Of a stretch of 64,000 nt of DNA, positions 17,533-25,099 are shown piece after piece (position 1 is the first letter of the stretch; each line of letters starts with the position of its first letter). Source of the DNA: Cupriavidus pauculus (GTDB lineage Bacteria; Pseudomonadota; Gammaproteobacteria; Burkholderiales; Burkholderiaceae); assembly GCF_022179805.1 (NCBI RefSeq), contig NZ_BPUO01000003.1, positions 186,001 through 250,000 on the forward strand, read 5' to 3'. The translations under genes were made by a program, and so were the position numbers. Under the pieces are notes generated by a model. It was given only the letters and a program-made list of their open reading frames with translations. It was not told where the DNA came from and ran no database searches.

Positions 17533-18591
17533 ATGCAGTTCCTCGACGATTCCCTGCACCCCGAGAACATGGACAAGGTGGTCATCACCGTGGCCCCGTA
17601 CGGCCCCGAGTGGATGCCCGAGGACTTTCCGGAAGACATCCCCGTCACGATGGAAGAACAGGTACAGAAGGCGGTGGACTGCTACAACGCCGGCGCCACC
17701 GTGCTGCACCTGCATGTGCGCGAACTGGACGGCAAGGGCTCGAAGCGCCTGTCCAAGTTCAACGAGCTGATTGCCGGCGTGCGCGCTGCCGTTCCCGACA
17801 TGATCATCCAGGTGGGCGGCTCGATCTCGTTCGCCCCCGAGAACGAAGGCCAGGCCGCCGTGTGGCTATCCGACGACACGCGTCACATGCTGGCGAACCT
17901 GACGCCCGCGCCGGACCAGGTGACCGTGGCCATCAACACCACGCAGATGAACATCATGGAGCTGCTGTACCCCGAGTACCTGGCCGGCACATCGCTGTCC
18001 AACCCGGCGTACATCGAGGCTTACCGCGAGATGACCGTGCCGGCCGGCCCGGGCTGGGTGGAGGAACACCTGCGCCGCCTGTCGGCCGCGGGCATCCAGC
18101 CGCATTTCCAGCTCACCGGCATCCACGCGCTGGAAACGCTCGAACGCATGGTGCGCGCCGGGGCGTACAAGGGGCCGCTGAACCTGACGTGGATCGGCAT
18201 CGGCGGCGGCTTCGACGGCCCGAATCCGTTCAACTTCTTCAACTTCATCCATCGCGCGCCGGACGGCTGCACGCTGACCGCCGAGTCGCTGCTCAAGAAC
18301 GTGCTGCCGTTCAACATGATGGCCATGGCGATGGGGCTGCACCCGCGCTGCGGCATCGAGGACACGATCATCGACCAGCACGGCAACCGCATGACGTCGG
18401 TGCAGCAGATCGAGCAATGCGTGCGCGTGGCGCATGAACTGGGCCGCGAGATTGCGTCGGGCAAGGAAGCGCGCCGCATCTACCGCATCGGCACGTGGTA
18501 CGACAGCGCGGACGAGACGCTGGCCGCGCACGGCATGCTGCCGAACCGCCAGTCCGGCCAGAAGAACCTGCCGCTGCGCCGCGTCGCCTGA
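17533..18591 (+). CDS. BKACE-family beta-keto acid cleavage enzyme (DUF849)
   Basis: 352-residue cytoplasmic metalloenzyme of the beta-keto acid cleavage family, which condenses a beta-keto acid with acetyl-CoA to yield acetoacetate and a CoA ester. The Zn-binding HLH pair is in TVLHLHVRELDGKGS (His59, His61), and the expected acidic ligand region is HPRCGIEDTIID. It is about 40-50 residues longer than typical members, mainly at the N-terminus (PEWMPEDFPEDIPVTMEEQVQ) and C-terminus. ATG 17533 follows GGAGAC. It is expressed from the AraC-type promoter and followed by DUF1289 and Bug genes. The substrate cannot be told from sequence; the linked permease and porin argue for an imported acid. 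Confidence 0.92.
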   Translation: MQFLDDSLHPENMDKVVITVAPYGPEWMPEDFPEDIPVTMEEQVQKAVDCYNAGATVLHLHVRELDGKGSKRLSKFNELIAGVRAAVPDMIIQVGGSISFAPENEGQAAVWLSDDTRHMLANLTPAPDQVTVAINTTQMNIMELLYPEYLAGTSLSNPAYIEAYREMTVPAGPGWVEEHLRRLSAAGIQPHFQLTGIHALETLERMVRAGAYKGPLNLTWIGIGGGFDGPNPFNFFNFIHRAPDGCTLTAESLLKNVLPFNMMAMAMGLHPRCGIEDTIIDQHGNRMTSVQQIEQCVRVAHELGREIASGKEARRIYRIGTWYDSADETLAAHGMLPNRQSGQKNLPLRRVA

Positions 18592-18623
18592 CCGATCCAG
18601 CCGAACGCACTACCCGCCCCGTC

Positions 18624-18830
18624 ATGCGATATCCCTCCGATAGCACGCCGCCCGCCAACCCCTGCATCAACATCTGCCGCATGGACAGCGCGCGCAGGTA
18701 TTGCCAGGGATGCGGCCGGACTTCGACCGAAATCGGCCTGTGGGACGGCATGACCGACGCGCAGCGTGCCTTCGTGCTGGCCGCGCTGCCCGCGCGGCGC
18801 AAGCGTCCTGCCGCGCCCGGCCAGCCCTGA
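18624..18830 (+). CDS. DUF1289 small cysteine-motif protein
   Basis: 68-residue protein carrying the DUF1289 signature NPCINICRMDSARRYCQGCG, a CxxxC then CxxC arrangement that probably binds a metal or an iron-sulfur cluster, followed by the conserved R-T-x-x-EI-x-x-W segment (RTSTEIGLW). Family members are short and often sit beside oxidoreductase or CoA-pathway genes; their role is not established. ATG 18624 is 32 bp after the BKACE stop, and the earlier in-frame part overlaps BKACE. Cotranscription with BKACE is likely. Confidence 0.85.
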   Translation: MRYPSDSTPPANPCINICRMDSARRYCQGCGRTSTEIGLWDGMTDAQRAFVLAALPARRKRPAAPGQP

Positions 18831-18991
18831 GGCACACCCTTTCCCCGGCGACGCGCCGCACACCGCATGCGGCGCGCGCCAGACGCCTTTTTCCGGGTCT
18901 GCCAGTCCCAACGCAAAGACACTTTCCTGTTCAGCCCGATGCGGGCAGGTCCGGCCTTCTACACCTCACAAGACCTATCATGGAGACAACC

Positions 18992-19969
18992 ATGCCGAAC
19001 CAACCTGCCCTTCTCCGCGTGCGCCGCGCCGCCGTGGCGGCCATGCTGACGCTGGTGATGCCCGCCGCCATGGCGTGGACCAGCAAGCCCGTGCGCGTGC
19101 TGGTGCCCGCGCCCGCCGGCGGCACCATGGATGTCATGGCCCGCGTGCTGGCCGAACAGCTTGCCGCCGACCTGGGCCAGCCCGTGGTCGTCGACAATAA
19201 GCCCGGCGGCGGTGGCGCCATCGCCATCAACACGCTGCTGGTCGCGCCCGCCGATGGCCAGACCATCATGGTCACGGCCACCAACGTGCTGACCGAGGTG
19301 CCGCAGGTGCAGAAGACCCCCTACGACACCATGAAGGACATCCGTCCGCTGGCCGCCGTGGGCCGCTCGCGCATGGTGCTGGTGGGCACGCCCAACCTGC
19401 CGGCCAAGGACCTCAAGAGCCTGATCTCGTATGCGCGCGCCAATCCGGGCAAGCTCAGCTTTGCCTCGTACAGCGCGGGCACCGCGTCGCACTATGCGGG
19501 CGCCATCCTGAACCAGGAGGCGGGCATGGACCTGCAGCACGTGCCGTTTGCCGGCTCCGGCCCCGCGCTGGCCCAGGTCATGGGCGGGCAGATTCCGCTC
19601 ATGTACGACGGCATGGTCACGTCGCTGCCGATGATCCGCGCCGGCAAGCTGCAGCCGTACGCCGTGGCATCGAAGAACCGCTCGCCGATGCTGCCCCAGG
19701 TGCCCACGTTTGCCGAACTGGGCTATCCCGACATCGACTTCAGCAACTGGGTGGGCGTGATCGCATCGGCGCAGGTGCCGGCCGAAGTGGCGCAGAAGAT
19801 CCGGGGCGCCGTGTACAAGGCCGCCGCCAACCCCAAGGTGCGCGAGCGCCTGGAGACGCTGGGCTACGAACCGATGCCGCCGCAGTCGCTGCAAGACCTG
19901 AACCAGTCCCTGCACGCCGAATACGACCGCAACGCCGGCATCGTCAAGACGTTCCACATCAAGCCTTGA
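18992..19969 (+). CDS. Bug/TctC-family periplasmic solute-binding protein
   Basis: 325-residue secreted receptor of the Bug (TctC) family, abundant in Bordetella and Cupriavidus. A signal peptide ends around PAAMAW. Family blocks are visible: PVRVLVPAPAGGTMDVMARVLAEQL, QPVVVDNKPGGGGAIA, and VPFAGSGPALAQVMGGQIPLMYDG in the ligand cleft. Bug proteins bind carboxylates, amides or amino acids by two water-mediated carbonyl contacts. Start 18992 follows TGGAGAC. No TctA/TctB membrane partners are adjacent, which is usual for orphan Bugs that serve as sensors or feed other systems. It is the last gene of the BKACE unit, 161 bp after DUF1289, so it may capture the same substrate. Confidence 0.92.
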   Translation: MPNQPALLRVRRAAVAAMLTLVMPAAMAWTSKPVRVLVPAPAGGTMDVMARVLAEQLAADLGQPVVVDNKPGGGGAIAINTLLVAPADGQTIMVTATNVLTEVPQVQKTPYDTMKDIRPLAAVGRSRMVLVGTPNLPAKDLKSLISYARANPGKLSFASYSAGTASHYAGAILNQEAGMDLQHVPFAGSGPALAQVMGGQIPLMYDGMVTSLPMIRAGKLQPYAVASKNRSPMLPQVPTFAELGYPDIDFSNWVGVIASAQVPAEVAQKIRGAVYKAAANPKVRERLETLGYEPMPPQSLQDLNQSLHAEYDRNAGIVKTFHIKP

Positions 19970-19985
19970 CCGGGCTTTTGGGTAT

Positions 19986-20033
19986 TTGCAAACGGCTCCA
20001 TCCTGACCTATAGTTATCCTTATGGCTAACTAT
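19986..20033 (+). promoter_or_regulatory. promoter and ArsR operator; leaderless start
   Basis: TTGCAA (19986-19991) and TATAGT (20009-20014) are 17 bp apart. The expected transcription start is at about 20021, directly at the ATG (20022), so the mRNA would be leaderless. ATAGTTA (20010-20016) and TAACTAT (20027-20033) form a perfect 7-bp dyad over the -10 and start codon, a typical ArsR autorepression site. Confidence 0.65.
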
Positions 20034-20384
20034 CAAGTTCCGGTGAGCGACGTGTTCCACGCGCTCGCCGATCCCACTCGCTGCGCTATCGTTGCCGCGC
20101 TGGTTACCGGCGCGCAGACGGTTTCGGCCCTGGCAGCGCCATTCGACATGGCGCTGCCGTCGTTCCTGAAGCACGTAACGGTGCTGGAACGCAGTGGGCT
20201 GATCCGCACCAGCAAGGCCGGGCGCACGCGCACGTGCGAGCTGGTGCCGGCAACGCTTTCGCAGGCCGAGCAATGGCTGGCCGAACAGCGCGCCGTATGG
20301 GAAGCCAGATCCGACAGCATGGTCGCATTCGTCGAACGACTTCATCAGGAGGAGCAAGCCCATGCAGCAACAAGACGCCGCTGA
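20022..20384 (+). CDS. ArsR-family winged-helix repressor
   Basis: 120-residue ArsR/SmtB-type repressor: VFHALADPTRCAIVAALVTGAQTVSALAAPFDMALPSFLKHVTVLERSGLIRTSKAGRTRTCEL contains the recognition helix and beta wing. No metal-binding Cys pair is seen in the alpha3 or alpha5 positions, so it belongs to the non-metal group that travels with SRPBCC proteins. The gene overlaps the SRPBCC gene by 23 bp, which indicates translational coupling. The promoter places the transcription start at the ATG and an inverted repeat overlaps it, so autorepression with leaderless translation is likely. Confidence 0.92.
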   Translation: MANYQVPVSDVFHALADPTRCAIVAALVTGAQTVSALAAPFDMALPSFLKHVTVLERSGLIRTSKAGRTRTCELVPATLSQAEQWLAEQRAVWEARSDSMVAFVERLHQEEQAHAATRRR

Positions 20385-20841
20385 ATCCCGCGACCTCGTT
20401 ATCTCGCGCGTCCTGCGCGCACCCCGTGCCGCGCTGTGGCGCGCCTGGTCCGACCCCGAACTGCTCAAGCAGTGGTGGTGTCCCAAGCCCTGGACCACCG
20501 AGGTCCGCGCCTTCGACATGCGGCCGGGCGGCGCCTTCCACACGATCATGCTGGGCCCCGACGGCGGCGTCAGCGACAACCCCGGCTGCTTCCTGGAAAT
20601 CGTGCCCGCCGAACGCCTGGTGATGACGTCGATGCTGACCGGCGACTGGCGCCCGCAGACGCCGTGGCTGGGCTTTACCGCGATCATCACGATGGAAGAC
20701 GAAGGCGACGGCTGCCGCTACACCGCCCGCGTGATGCATCCCGACGAAGCCACGCGCGACAAGCACGAGGAAATCGGCTTCTTCGACGGCTGGAACACGG
20801 TCATCGGGCAGCTCGAAGAGTTTGCGGCCAACCTGCGCTGA
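20362..20841 (+). CDS. SRPBCC/AHSA1-domain protein
   Basis: 159-residue protein of the START-like AHSA1 (activator of Hsp90 homologue) family, one beta-grip around a hydrophobic cavity: ISRVLRAPRAALWRAWSDPELLKQWWCPKPWTT, then MRPGGAFHTIMLGPDG and ITMEDEGDGCRYTARVMHPDEA. ArsR-AHSA1 pairs are very common in proteobacteria and the cavity is thought to hold a small lipophilic ligand, perhaps a toxic one. GGAGGAGC upstream and the overlap with arsR fix the start. The ligand is unknown. Confidence 0.92.
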   Translation: MQQQDAAESRDLVISRVLRAPRAALWRAWSDPELLKQWWCPKPWTTEVRAFDMRPGGAFHTIMLGPDGGVSDNPGCFLEIVPAERLVMTSMLTGDWRPQTPWLGFTAIITMEDEGDGCRYTARVMHPDEATRDKHEEIGFFDGWNTVIGQLEEFAANLR

Positions 20842-20848
20842 GCCGCGC

Positions 20849-21745
20849 CTATAACGGCAGCAACGCGGTGCGGGCCGCCGCCAGCACCTCGTTGCCCAGC
20901 CCTTCCAGCAGCGACGACGCAGCGCGCGCGTACTGCCAATGCAGCGGCACGTCGAGCGGCGTGCCATCCACCAGTTCGACCAGCGTGCCCGCCGCCAGAT
21001 GGTCCTCGATCATCGACTGCGGATGCATGCCCCAGCCCATGCCCGCCAGCGCCGCCGTGACGAACGCGTGCGACGACGGCAAGGCATGGCGCGGCAACTG
21101 CACGTGCCGATGGCACAGCCGGCTGACCCAGCGTGCCTGCAATTCGTCCTTGGCGTTGAACACCAGGCTTGACGCCTGCGCCAGCGTGCCAGGACCCACG
21201 CCGGCCGAAAAATGGCGCGCCACGAAGTCCGGACTGGCGGCCGCCACATAGCGCATGGCGCCAAGCGGCTGGCTGTTGCAACCGGCGGCCGGCCGCGCCG
21301 TGGCCGTCACGGCAGCCAGCACCGCCCCGCCGCGCAGCCATTCGGTGGTGTGGTCCTGGTCGTCCACCGCCACCTCCATCAGCACCGGATGCCGCGCCGC
21401 GAACGTGGCCAGCGGCTGCGCCAGCCACGTGGCCAGGCTGTCCGCGTTCACCGCCACCGGCAATGCCACGCGCGCCTCACCCTGTGGCGCCAGCGCCGGC
21501 AGCGCGCCGTACAGTTCCTGCTCCAGCAGCCGCACATGATCGACGTGCTGGCACAGCCGACGGCCGGTCTCGGTCGCCCGGCAAGGGTTGTCGCGCACTA
21601 CCAGCGCGCAGCCCACGCGCTCCTCCAGCGCCCGGATGCGCTGGGAGATGGCCGATGGCGTGACGTGCAGCGCGCGGGCCGCCCGCTCGAAGCTGCCTTC
21701 GCGGACAACCGCGGCCAATGCCGAAAGCGCGGCGTAATCGAGCAT
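20849..21745 (-). CDS. argP: LysR-family regulator ArgP
   Basis: 298-residue LysR regulator close to ArgP/IciA: MLDYAALSALAAVVREGSFERAARALHVTPSAISQRIRALEERVG is the ArgP-style DNA-binding domain, and the effector domain has VAVNADSLATWL and SHAFVTAALAGMGWGMHP, both typical. ArgP activates argO in response to arginine or lysine analogues. Here argO lies divergently 73 bp away, the classic arrangement, and the spacer carries a perfect 7-bp dyad (21769-21790). The gene ends 8 bp from the convergent SRPBCC gene with no obvious terminator. Confidence 0.92.
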   Translation of the reverse strand: MLDYAALSALAAVVREGSFERAARALHVTPSAISQRIRALEERVGCALVVRDNPCRATETGRRLCQHVDHVRLLEQELYGALPALAPQGEARVALPVAVNADSLATWLAQPLATFAARHPVLMEVAVDDQDHTTEWLRGGAVLAAVTATARPAAGCNSQPLGAMRYVAAASPDFVARHFSAGVGPGTLAQASSLVFNAKDELQARWVSRLCHRHVQLPRHALPSSHAFVTAALAGMGWGMHPQSMIEDHLAAGTLVELVDGTPLDVPLHWQYARAASSLLEGLGNEVLAAARTALLPL

Positions 21746-21768
21746 GATTTAGTTTTACTAATGGTGAT

Positions 21769-21790
21769 GAAGACAGATTAGTTTGTCTTC
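21769..21790. promoter_or_regulatory. dyad in the argP-argO intergenic region
   Basis: GAAGACA-N8-TGTCTTC is a perfect inverted repeat between the divergent argP and argO genes, in an AT-rich stretch. It is a candidate ArgP site for argO control. Confidence 0.5.
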
Positions 21791-21818
21791 ACAGCGCTGT
21801 AATGGCAAGCTGCGCGCC

Positions 21819-22508
21819 ATGAATCCTTCCGACATCGCCGCCTCTCCGCTGCTCCCCGCCTTGGCCCCCGGCCTGGCCGTGCTGGTCCAGGGCCTCGTCC
21901 TGAGCCTGGGCCTGATCGTCGCCATTGGCGCGCAGAACGCCTTTGTGCTGCGCCAGGGGCTACGCCGCCAACACGTGGGCAGTGTTGTGCTGCTCTGTGC
22001 ACTGGCCGATGCGTTGCTGATCGCGGCCGGCGTGATGGGCATGGCCCGCGCGCTGGGCGACCGGCCGGCACTGGCGGCGGCGCTGGCGCTGGCCGGCGCC
22101 GTGTTCCTGGCCTGCTACGGGTGGCGCGCATGGCGCCGGGCCGGCGAACAGCATGCGCTGCGGGCCACCGAGGACCGCGCTGCGGCCACGCGCGGCGCAG
22201 TGCTGGCGCAGGCGCTGGCTTTCACCCTGCTCAATCCGCATGTCTACCTGGACACCGTGCTGCTGGTAGGCAGCATCGGCGCCCAGCAGCCGGCATCGAT
22301 GCGTAGCTGGTTCGTGGCTGGCGCGAGCTGCGGCAGCCTGCTGTGGTTCGGCGCGCTTGGCTTTGGCGCACGGTGGCTCGCGCCGTGGTTTGCCAGCCCG
22401 CGCGCCTGGCAAGTACTGGACCGGCTGGTCGGCGCGACCATGCTGGTGCTGTCGGCGCTGCTGGTGCATCACGCCATCGGCGAATTCCGGGCGCTGACGT
22501 GGCTCTAG
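21819..22508 (+). CDS. argO: LysE-family arginine/lysine exporter ArgO
   Basis: 229-residue inner-membrane exporter with about six helices. The LysE signature GLVLSLGLIVAIGAQNAFVLRQGLRRQHV is at residues 20-50, and FTLLNPHVYLDTVLLVGSIGAQ contains the conserved NPxxxxDT of ArgO/LysE. It exports arginine or lysine and toxic analogues when internal levels rise. ATG 21819 is favoured because the GAQNAF block then sits at the normal distance from the start; there is no strong ribosome site. Divergent argP is the expected activator. Confidence 0.93.
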   Translation: MNPSDIAASPLLPALAPGLAVLVQGLVLSLGLIVAIGAQNAFVLRQGLRRQHVGSVVLLCALADALLIAAGVMGMARALGDRPALAAALALAGAVFLACYGWRAWRRAGEQHALRATEDRAAATRGAVLAQALAFTLLNPHVYLDTVLLVGSIGAQQPASMRSWFVAGASCGSLLWFGALGFGARWLAPWFASPRAWQVLDRLVGATMLVLSALLVHHAIGEFRALTWL

Positions 22509-22518
22509 GCTGGTAAGC

Positions 22519-22557
22519 AAAAAAAAGCCGCCCGGCATGCGAACACATGCGGGCGGC
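22519..22557. terminator. bidirectional intrinsic terminator
   Basis: GCCGCCC-G-GCATG (22527-22539) pairs with CATGC-GGGCGGC (22546-22557). An A run on the left serves the - strand gene at 22577 as a T run. It separates convergent argO and the acyl-CoA ligase. Confidence 0.8.
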
Positions 22558-22576
22558 GTCAGTTTTCCCGTTTGCC

Positions 22577-24226
22577 TCAGGCTGCTTGTCGTTGCCGCAG
22601 CAGCTTCTTGTCGATCTTGCCCACGCTCGTCTTCGGAATCGCCGTGACGAACGCGATGCGGTCGGCCTCGGGCACCGCGAACTTGCTCAGGCGCTGGGCG
22701 TCCACGTAGCCCAGCAGCACCGTGCGGATCCGCTGCGCATCCACCTCGATGCCAGCCGCGCGCACCACATAGGCCATCGGCCGTTCGCCCCAGCGCGCAT
22801 CGGGCACGCCCACCACCGCGCATTCCTGCACGCCGGGTACCTGCGTGACCAGGTTCTCGATCTCGATCGACGACACCCATTCGCCGCCGGTCTTGATCAC
22901 GTCCTTGAGCCGGTCCACGATCTGCACGAAGCCGTCCTCACCCCTGACCGCCACGTCCTGCGTGTGCAGGTAGCCGTCGGCCCACAACTCTTCCGACGCT
23001 GATGGCTTGCGGAAGTACGAACGGGTCAGGTACGGCGCGCGCAGCACAATCTCGCCCTGCGCCTTGCCGTCGTGCGGCACCTCGCGCATGTCCGGGCCGA
23101 CGATGCGGAAGTCAGCCAACGGCACCGGCCGCCCCGTGGCGCAGCGCATGCGCACCTCTTCCGCACGGCTTTGTGGCACGCATCCGGGCGGCAACTGGGC
23201 CAGCGCCACGATGGGACCGGTCTCCGACATGCCATAGCCCGCGAAAATGTCGATGCCTCGCGCCAGCGCTGCCTCGCACAGCACGGGCGGCAGCGCCGAC
23301 CCGCCGATGATCATCTTCCAGCCGCCCAGGTCGTGGTCGCCCTCGTTGGCCGCTTGCAGCAGCATCTGCAGGATGGTCGGCACGCAGTGCGAGAACGTGA
23401 CCTTCTCCGTCTGGCGCAGGTGCAGCAGTGCTGCCGGCACATAGCGGCCCGGCAGCACCGTGCGCAGTCCCAGCATGATCGCCACGTACGGCATGCCCCA
23501 CGCCATCACGTGGAACATCGGCGTAATCGGCATATACACGTCTTCGCGGTGCATACGCTGGCCTTCGCGCGGCGCGCAGAGGCTGGTGGCCGTGGTCAGC
23601 GTGTGCAGCACGATGTCGCGATGGCTGTAGCAGACGCCCTTGGGGTCTCCGGTGGTGCCCGTCGTGTAGAACGTGGTGGCCTTGGTGCGCTCGTCGAAAT
23701 CGGGGAATTCGTACGCGGCCGACGCATCGGCAAGCAGCGCCTCGTATTCGCCGTCGAACGGCAGCGTGCCCGGCGCCACGTCCTGGCCGTCGGCCATCAG
23801 CACGAAGCGCGGCTGGCGCACCAGGTCGTCGCGGATCTGCTCCAGCACCGACACGAAGTCCGGATGCACCAGCACGACGTCGGCGCCGGCGTCGTTCAGC
23901 GTGTACAGGATCTGCTGCGGTGATAGCCGCACGTTCACCGTGAACAGCGTGGCGCCCATCATCGGCACACCGAAGTAGCACTCCAGGTAGCGATGGCTGT
24001 CCCAGTCCATCACGGCCACGGTGGAACCGTGCCGCACGCCCAGCGCGCCAAGCGTGTTGGCCAGCCTGCCCAACCGCCGGTTGAAATCGCGGTAGGTGTA
24101 GCGCATGTCGCCGCGATAGCTGATTTCCTGCGCACCGTGCAGGCTCATTGCGTTGATCAGCAATTGCTTGACCAGCAGCGGGTAGGCGTAAGCCGAGGGT
24201 GTGGATACGACGAGGTTGTCTTTCAT
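22577..24226 (-). CDS. AMP-dependent fatty-acid/acyl-CoA ligase
   Basis: 549-residue adenylate-forming enzyme. Core motifs are FYTTGTTGDPKGVCYSHRD (P-loop-like A3), GYGMSETGPIV (A5), GYLHTQDVAVRGEDGFVQIVDRLKDVIKTGGEWVSS (A7-A8) and the catalytic lysine near the end in IPKTSVGKIDKK. The N-terminus (YPLLVKQLLINAMSLHG) is typical of medium/long-chain AlkK/LcfB-like ligases. It activates a carboxylic acid to its CoA thioester via acyl-AMP. ATG 24226 is 14 bp after the dioxygenase stop. It is the last of three - strand genes controlled from 26081-26273, forming a route that would oxidise, reduce and CoA-activate an acid (inference). Confidence 0.92.
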   Translation of the reverse strand: MKDNLVVSTPSAYAYPLLVKQLLINAMSLHGAQEISYRGDMRYTYRDFNRRLGRLANTLGALGVRHGSTVAVMDWDSHRYLECYFGVPMMGATLFTVNVRLSPQQILYTLNDAGADVVLVHPDFVSVLEQIRDDLVRQPRFVLMADGQDVAPGTLPFDGEYEALLADASAAYEFPDFDERTKATTFYTTGTTGDPKGVCYSHRDIVLHTLTTATSLCAPREGQRMHREDVYMPITPMFHVMAWGMPYVAIMLGLRTVLPGRYVPAALLHLRQTEKVTFSHCVPTILQMLLQAANEGDHDLGGWKMIIGGSALPPVLCEAALARGIDIFAGYGMSETGPIVALAQLPPGCVPQSRAEEVRMRCATGRPVPLADFRIVGPDMREVPHDGKAQGEIVLRAPYLTRSYFRKPSASEELWADGYLHTQDVAVRGEDGFVQIVDRLKDVIKTGGEWVSSIEIENLVTQVPGVQECAVVGVPDARWGERPMAYVVRAAGIEVDAQRIRTVLLGYVDAQRLSKFAVPEADRIAFVTAIPKTSVGKIDKKLLRQRQAA

Positions 24227-24240
24227 GCCTGCTCTGTCCT

Positions 24241-25089
24241 TCAGTACGGCACGCCGCCGACGATGCCGGCGCGCTCCATCTTGCGGTGGCATGGCGCGTA
24301 GTCCATCACCGCGTAGTGCTGCGTGGCGGTGTTGTCCCAGATCGCCACGCTGTTCGGTTCCCAGCGCCAGCGCACCTGGAACTCGGGGATATACGCCTGC
24401 GACACCAGGTAGCGCAGCAGATCGGCGGCACCGGGATTGGCGTCCTGGCCGTAGCGCACGCGCGCGGCCGTGTGGTAGTTCGTGAAGTGCGTGGTGAAGC
24501 CGTTCACGTACAGGATCTTTTCGCCGGTATCCGGATGCGTGCGCACCACCGGGTGTTCGGCATCGGGGTACTGCGCCTTCAGCGCGAGCCGCTTCTCGAT
24601 CGGCATGGCCGCGCCGAAGCTGGCCTCGATGCTGTGACGCGCGCGCAGGTCGGCGATCTGCGCCTTGACCGTGTCGGGCAGCCGTTCGTAGGCCAGCGCC
24701 ATGTTGGCCCACATCGTGTCGCCGCCCACGGGCGGGCACTCCACGCAGCGCAGCACGGCGCCGAACTGCGGTGCGTCGCGCCACGTGGTGTCCGAATGCC
24801 AGCAGTTCTCGTAGCGGTCGTTCGGCTGGTCGGGCCGCTTGTAGATGCGCACCAGGCCCGGATGCTCGGGGTCGCTGCCCGCCACGGGGTGATCTTCCAG
24901 CTCGCCGAATCGGCGTGCGAATGCCACGTGCTCGGCGCGGCTGAACTGCTGGTTGCGCAGGAACAGCACGCGGTGGCGCAGCAGCTGCTCGCGAATCGCG
25001 CCGAACAGGTCGTCGTTGCGCGCGGCTTCGGCCAGATCGACACCCACCAGCTCCGCGCCCAGCGCGCAGCTCAGTTGTTGGACTTTCAC
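24241..25089 (-). CDS. TauD/TfdA-family 2-oxoglutarate-dependent dioxygenase
   Basis: 282-residue Fe(II)/2-oxoglutarate dioxygenase. The metal triad is visible as His98-x-Asp100 in CWHSDTTW and a distal His in TATQHYAVMDY; the 2-oxoglutarate-binding Arg follows in CHRKMERAGI. The N-terminus LGAELVGVDLAEA is the standard TauD-family start. Substrates of the family include taurine, alkylsulfates, 2,4-D and carnitine-like compounds; no sulfur-specific context is present, so the substrate is open. GTG 25089 is selected because AGGAGACTGCC precedes it at perfect spacing. It sits between the oxidoreductase and the acyl-CoA ligase on one transcript. Confidence 0.92.
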   Translation of the reverse strand: MKVQQLSCALGAELVGVDLAEAARNDDLFGAIREQLLRHRVLFLRNQQFSRAEHVAFARRFGELEDHPVAGSDPEHPGLVRIYKRPDQPNDRYENCWHSDTTWRDAPQFGAVLRCVECPPVGGDTMWANMALAYERLPDTVKAQIADLRARHSIEASFGAAMPIEKRLALKAQYPDAEHPVVRTHPDTGEKILYVNGFTTHFTNYHTAARVRYGQDANPGAADLLRYLVSQAYIPEFQVRWRWEPNSVAIWDNTATQHYAVMDYAPCHRKMERAGIVGGVPY

Positions 25090-25099
25090 GGCAGTCTCC

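Noticed and set aside
24227..24784. Extended N-terminus of the acyl-CoA ligase frame
   Set aside because: The extra residues are an out-of-frame reading of the dioxygenase gene; ATG 24226 fits the family.
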